Source: Capitulum mitella (taxonomy: Eukaryota; Arthropoda; Thecostraca; Pollicipedomorpha; Pollicipedidae). From it: a stretch of 64,000 nucleotides of DNA. Where the stretch lies: positions 8,496,393 through 8,560,392 of the forward strand of contig CP099851.1 in the NCBI GenBank assembly GCA_030062745.1, given 5' to 3'. The position numbers were made by a program, and so were the translations under genes. Below the pieces are notes generated by a model. The model was not told where the DNA came from, searched no databases, and saw only the letters and a list, made by a program, of their open reading frames with translations. This document shows, piece after piece, positions 61,122 to 64,000 of this stretch. Position 1 is the stretch's first letter. Every line of letters starts with the position of its first letter.

Positions 61122-61924
61122 CCCTATTTCCGGAGGGATACACGGTATGGCTACTACGTATCCGATTTCATCGCAACAAACGCAATCGATTGGCCATGAC
61201 GTGAACTACACTTTTGAAAAAAGAAGTTTTCAATATTCGGAAAAGGGTGGATATTAAAATGGGGGTACTTTTGGCCTCCTTATAACTCCGTTGCTTATGG
61301 ACCGATTTTGATGAAATTGGCGTGAATCGAGAGATTATGGATAGGACGGTGCACACATTTGAAATTTTGAGAAGATTCATAGGCGTTCACAGGATTCTAA
61401 AAATAGGAGGATTAGTTTTTCAACAATCGAATGAACAAAAAAGATAAAAGCACTTTTTTGGCTTCTGCTAGTCATATGCGAAAGAAGTGCAAATTGTGTT
61501 ACAATGTTCGTATAACGTTAGCATAGGTGGTGCCAGGGACATGAAAAAAGGGGGATTGTCATGGTCACATGCTCTTCAGATCAACTTGTGACCTTTGACC
61601 TTAAATGACCTCCAGTGACCTTGAGGTCACTTGGAATGATCTTGCGTGCATCTAGTATTATCTGTAAACGTTTTCGATTACTTGAATTCACCCTGTTTCA
61701 AAAATTCCGTGTTACGGCTATTGTGATACTGGGTGCGCGCCGAGCTGAAACTTTGTACACACGCCCCTGCGCAGAATAGAATTCCAAAATTTTGTCACAA
61801 TGCGTAGAAAGAGTAACTAGGAAAAGTCATGGAATCTCGTGGAGCTGCGTCAAAAAGCCTGGAATTAGCAAATAAAAAACCCGAGGGGAGCGAATTCAGC
61901 CCCCCCCCCCTACCAGGAGTAGGA
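61122..61924 (+). mobile_element. TTAA-family MITE (family 1), copy 4, internally deleted
   Basis: About 803 bp. The left end CCCTATTTCCGG follows a mutated TTAG; the right end reads GGAGTAGG followed by ATAA. It aligns with copy 1 but lacks part of the left subterminal region and several hundred bases between the GCGCGC-like segment and the right third. It keeps a perfect TGACCTTTGACCT at 61589-61601. It lies in an intron of the minus-strand SWIM-YqaJ gene (between the exons at 62696-62519 and 60827-60626). Confidence 0.8.
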
Positions 61925-62243
61925 TAAAGGTGAGCAAGCCATGCAGAATCTTCAAAGAAAATGAAGTAAAGCTAACTGAAGTGTGTCTTGCACACATTTA
62001 TCACATTTTTTGTATTTTTTAAGTACCTGGCAGACTGAAAAAACTGCAAAATAGCATTACTATGTGGCATTGCATAAAACGAAAGGTTGAAAAAGTGTCT
62101 GTTATGAGCCCCCGGCTGGGACACATTCCGTCGCTAGTGACCAAAACAGTCTTAAAGTGAACATACTGTGACAAACTTCCAATGCACTAACGTCACCAGC
62201 ATGATAGACAGTTTTTGTTTTCACATACTTACGCTCTGTTATG

Positions 62244-62494
62244 CAGGCACGTAGACAAGGAGGCCGCAGGGGTCATGCCCCTCCCGAGCCAAGCGGTCTT
62301 CACTAGGAATTTAGCAACTCCGCACGAATACGGAATAGCGGTCATTATATGCTACGAAAGCAAACATTATATGATCTTCCTGTGCTTTAAGTACGACGTT
62401 AGTGGCATAAAATTGTTTTTTCCTCCAAATTTTGGAATACGCCATACAAAATTTGACATTTCCCCCCACGAAAAAAATCCTGTCTATGTGCCTG
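62244..62494. mobile_element. hAT-like MITE with perfect 8-bp duplication
   Basis: CTGTTATG occurs directly on both sides (62236-62243 and 62495-62502), flanking a 251-bp element with inverted ends CAGGCACGTAGAC and (RC of the right end) CAGGCACATAGACAGGATTT. An 8-bp duplication with CAG-type ends is characteristic of hAT transposons. It has no ORF of note. It lies in an intron of the SWIM-YqaJ gene, just 3' of the second exon, and is related to 57055-57331. Confidence 0.85.
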
Positions 62495-62518
62495 CTGTTA
62501 TGGATCAAAATATGATCA

Positions 62519-62696
62519 CTTTGCTTTCCGTAAAATAGATCCGACATATGAATATATCTGTAGTTTGATATGCTTCATAGCAGGATGAATGTCAGTCTTA
62601 AAAAAACTCCTAAACATGAAGGTGATGACATGAGTGAGGTCACCTGGGTCAGCTTTGACGAAACCTAGCTCTTGTTCTCCTGTCCTGAAACGAGCC
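62519..62696 (-). CDS. Putative second exon of the SWIM-YqaJ gene
   Basis: The acceptor is strong: a pyrimidine-rich stretch (RC of about 62700-62726) ends in CCTCAG immediately before 62696. In the frame set by exon 1 the segment reads through a hydrophobic block with FMFRSFFKTD at its core, a pattern seen at the N-terminus of SWIM-YqaJ proteins shortly before the conserved YGD.AIGY motif, which in this locus lies in the next exon. No convincing donor is visible before the frame stops at 62516-62518; the only GT (in TATGTCGG, near 62534) is weak and out of phase with the next exon. The exon end is therefore undefined, and this may be one of the decayed parts of the gene. A hAT-like MITE lies just downstream at 62494-62244. 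Confidence 0.4.
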
Positions 62697-63238
62697 CTGA
62701 GGAAATTCAGAAGTAAGAAAGATATTGCCAAGCATGCAGGTACGAGTGCGGTAATGCAAATGTCAAAATACATGTTGTTTTGTGATGACATTTACCTTGA
62801 AACGTCAAGTAATAAATCCAAAACCTCTAATTAATATGAGTCCGTACTTGCTAATTTTTAGGAATTATTGACATACAATAGACATATACCGGACGTTTTC
62901 AGTACAGTGTTCTCCACCAACAGAATGTAATGAAATGTGGTCATGATGAAGATCGTGGACAATCTTCTAGATTGTCTTAATAACCACATTAGTATAATTA
63001 TAAAACTACTTGACCACAATGATATTTCCGCTCATTTTTCTCGCCCTCACAATTACAAATGGCCGAAAATTGCTATGTGGTCTCACTAAATAATAACATT
63101 TATTTTTCAATTATGTGTTTTCTCAAAATGCAGCACGCCACATTTCCCAAAAAGGCATTCTGTTTCATACGCGATTCCTGGATCGATGCCGCAGAAGACA
63201 CAAAACGGTTTCAACCGCACCAGCTTGGAACAACTTAC

Positions 63239-63393
63239 CTGGCCTTTCCTTTTCTCCATGTCTGGTCCACTGAGACCAGTGGCGTCCAAGCCAGCAGTGC
63301 ATCGAGCAGCCGTAAGATCTCTAATAGGCAGCTCTTGCAAACGCATACCAAACGCCGATATCCGCACAAATGCCAGGGCTGCGTCCCCTCCAT
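63239..63393 (-). CDS. Putative first exon of the SWIM-YqaJ gene
   Basis: An ATG at 63393 on the minus strand opens a frame starting MEGTQPWHLCGYRR that runs 51 codons plus two bases to a perfect donor, CCAG|GTAAGT, whose intron begins at 63238. Spliced to the acceptor at 62697 the frame stays open (phase 2 joined to G, giving an Arg codon). The sequence just upstream is CpG-rich and carries a TGACGTCA palindrome at 63432-63439, as expected of a promoter-proximal position. I do not recognise the peptide itself. The alternative frame (ending DMEKRKGQ before the donor) hits a stop soon after splicing, which favours the frame given. The start is uncertain because no transcript evidence is available. 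Confidence 0.4.
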
Positions 63394-63480
63394 CGTGTCC
63401 CCTCGCTCCGCGGCTGCTTGGACCCAGTTTATGACGTCATAGCGAAAGCTCCGCCTTTTTTAGACAAGTTTAAAACGATA
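63394..63480 (-). promoter_or_regulatory. Possible promoter-proximal region with CRE palindrome
   Basis: TGACGTCA (the CREB/ATF consensus palindrome) at 63432-63439 lies about 40 bases upstream of the proposed start codon at 63393 in a locally CpG-rich stretch. No TATA box is placed convincingly. The call depends on the exon 1 assignment. Confidence 0.2.
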
Positions 63481-64000
63481 TATCTTGGGACCGAATAGGT
63501 GAAAAAACAAAGAGGGAAATCACCAAAAAATAATGCGGAATGTCACAGTGAAGTTACTTCACAAGCGACGAGTCTATTCCCGGCGCGTCGCGGCCACCGA
63601 CCGCAGAGCATGACACCGCTAATTAGCCACGCAACCATCGGACGTAACAGACCACTTTAAGCTCACGCTCGACAACTACAACGGACTTCAAGCCGTTGAA
63701 TGGGAGAGATGCCTGTCCACTAGCGCAGGCCTGCAGTCTCATGACTTTCCGCAGACCTGAGATGCAGAGCATCGAGCCAGATTATTACACTTTAGCAAAA
63801 ATGTGATTCGCCATTGGATTCGGTAGATAAATTTAGGGGGGCCAGAAGAAATCTACTTAGTAAGGTATCGGCTTAATTTCATATCGGTTTGTATTTCCAC
63901 GCAAGGCTCGTGTTGTCGGGCACACCCAGCAGACGGGCTCGGTAACTTTGGTCCCTTTTCGTTCCGAAATTGGTATTATGTCGGGAGGAACTTGTTATAC

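Larger units (their letters stand above)
58241..63393 (-). pseudogene. SWIM zinc-finger / YqaJ-like nuclease gene, probably disrupted
   Basis: Five minus-strand segments lie in the order expected for the large invertebrate family of uncharacterised proteins that carry a SWIM zinc finger followed by a YqaJ-like (PD-(D/E)XK) nuclease domain: 63393-63239, 62696-62519, 60827-60626, 58902-58818 and 58738-58241. Several have good splice signals. The cellular role of the family is not known to me; YqaJ domains are named after phage exonuclease/recombinases, and animal copies are often multicopy and perhaps transposon-associated. Signs of decay are a TAG at 58821-58819 inside the second SWIM exon, splice phases that do not all agree, and no visible C-terminal half of the nuclease (the SPDG-type and ExK motifs) downstream. 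Introns contain a TTAA-family MITE (61122-61924) and a hAT-like MITE (62244-62494). The family match is by recognition, without a search, and the exon chain is inferred. Confidence 0.6.

Overview
This is eukaryotic DNA, most likely from a marine or other non-vertebrate metazoan. It has no operons, no ribosome-binding-site/ORF architecture and no long open frames. It does have AT microsatellites, intron-style splice signals, a tRNA-derived SINE, several decayed non-LTR retrotransposons (CR1-like and RNase-H-bearing clades) and many short non-autonomous DNA transposons. I cannot name the species.

Most of the window is gene-poor and repeat-rich. Non-LTR elements: an endonuclease fragment on the minus strand (about 27860-28470), a CR1-like RT body (+, 16853-18500), a CR1-like C-terminal fragment (-, 20255-20680) and an RT plus RNase H element (+, 23960-26050). 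DNA transposons: a family of ~1.2-kb elements with CCCTATTCCCGG termini and TTAA target-site duplications at 32149-33348, 41208-42414 (inverted), 45869-47069 and 61122-61924, plus an older relative near 6296-6835; a second TTAA family with CCCGC termini (35172-36373, 47713-48517); a possible third (54976-56436). There are also hAT-like MITEs (62244-62494 with a perfect 8-bp duplication, its relative at 57055-57331, and 38438-39399), two large foldback elements (11902-12814 and 13616-15877, the latter built partly from 38-bp minisatellite units), a mariner/DUF4817-like relic (20722-21240) and a P-element/THAP9-like C-terminal relic (-, 23090-23335).

The only convincing cellular-type gene is on the minus strand between 63393 and 58241. 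A first exon with a perfect GTAAGT donor, a second exon behind a strong polypyrimidine acceptor, a SWIM-type zinc-finger region split over two exons, and a YqaJ-like nuclease N-terminal half lie in the order expected for the SWIM-YqaJ proteins found in many invertebrates. A TAG codon interrupts the second SWIM exon and the C-terminal half of the nuclease is not seen, so this copy may be a pseudogene. Its introns hold two of the DNA transposons. A short glutamine-rich exon-like segment ending in a stop (33723-33875), flanked by an inverted repeat, is the next best coding candidate.

The rest is low-complexity sequence (a ~450-bp poly-T tract, TA and GA repeats), perfect hairpins and palindromes, GC-rich islands, and unannotatable intergenic DNA.
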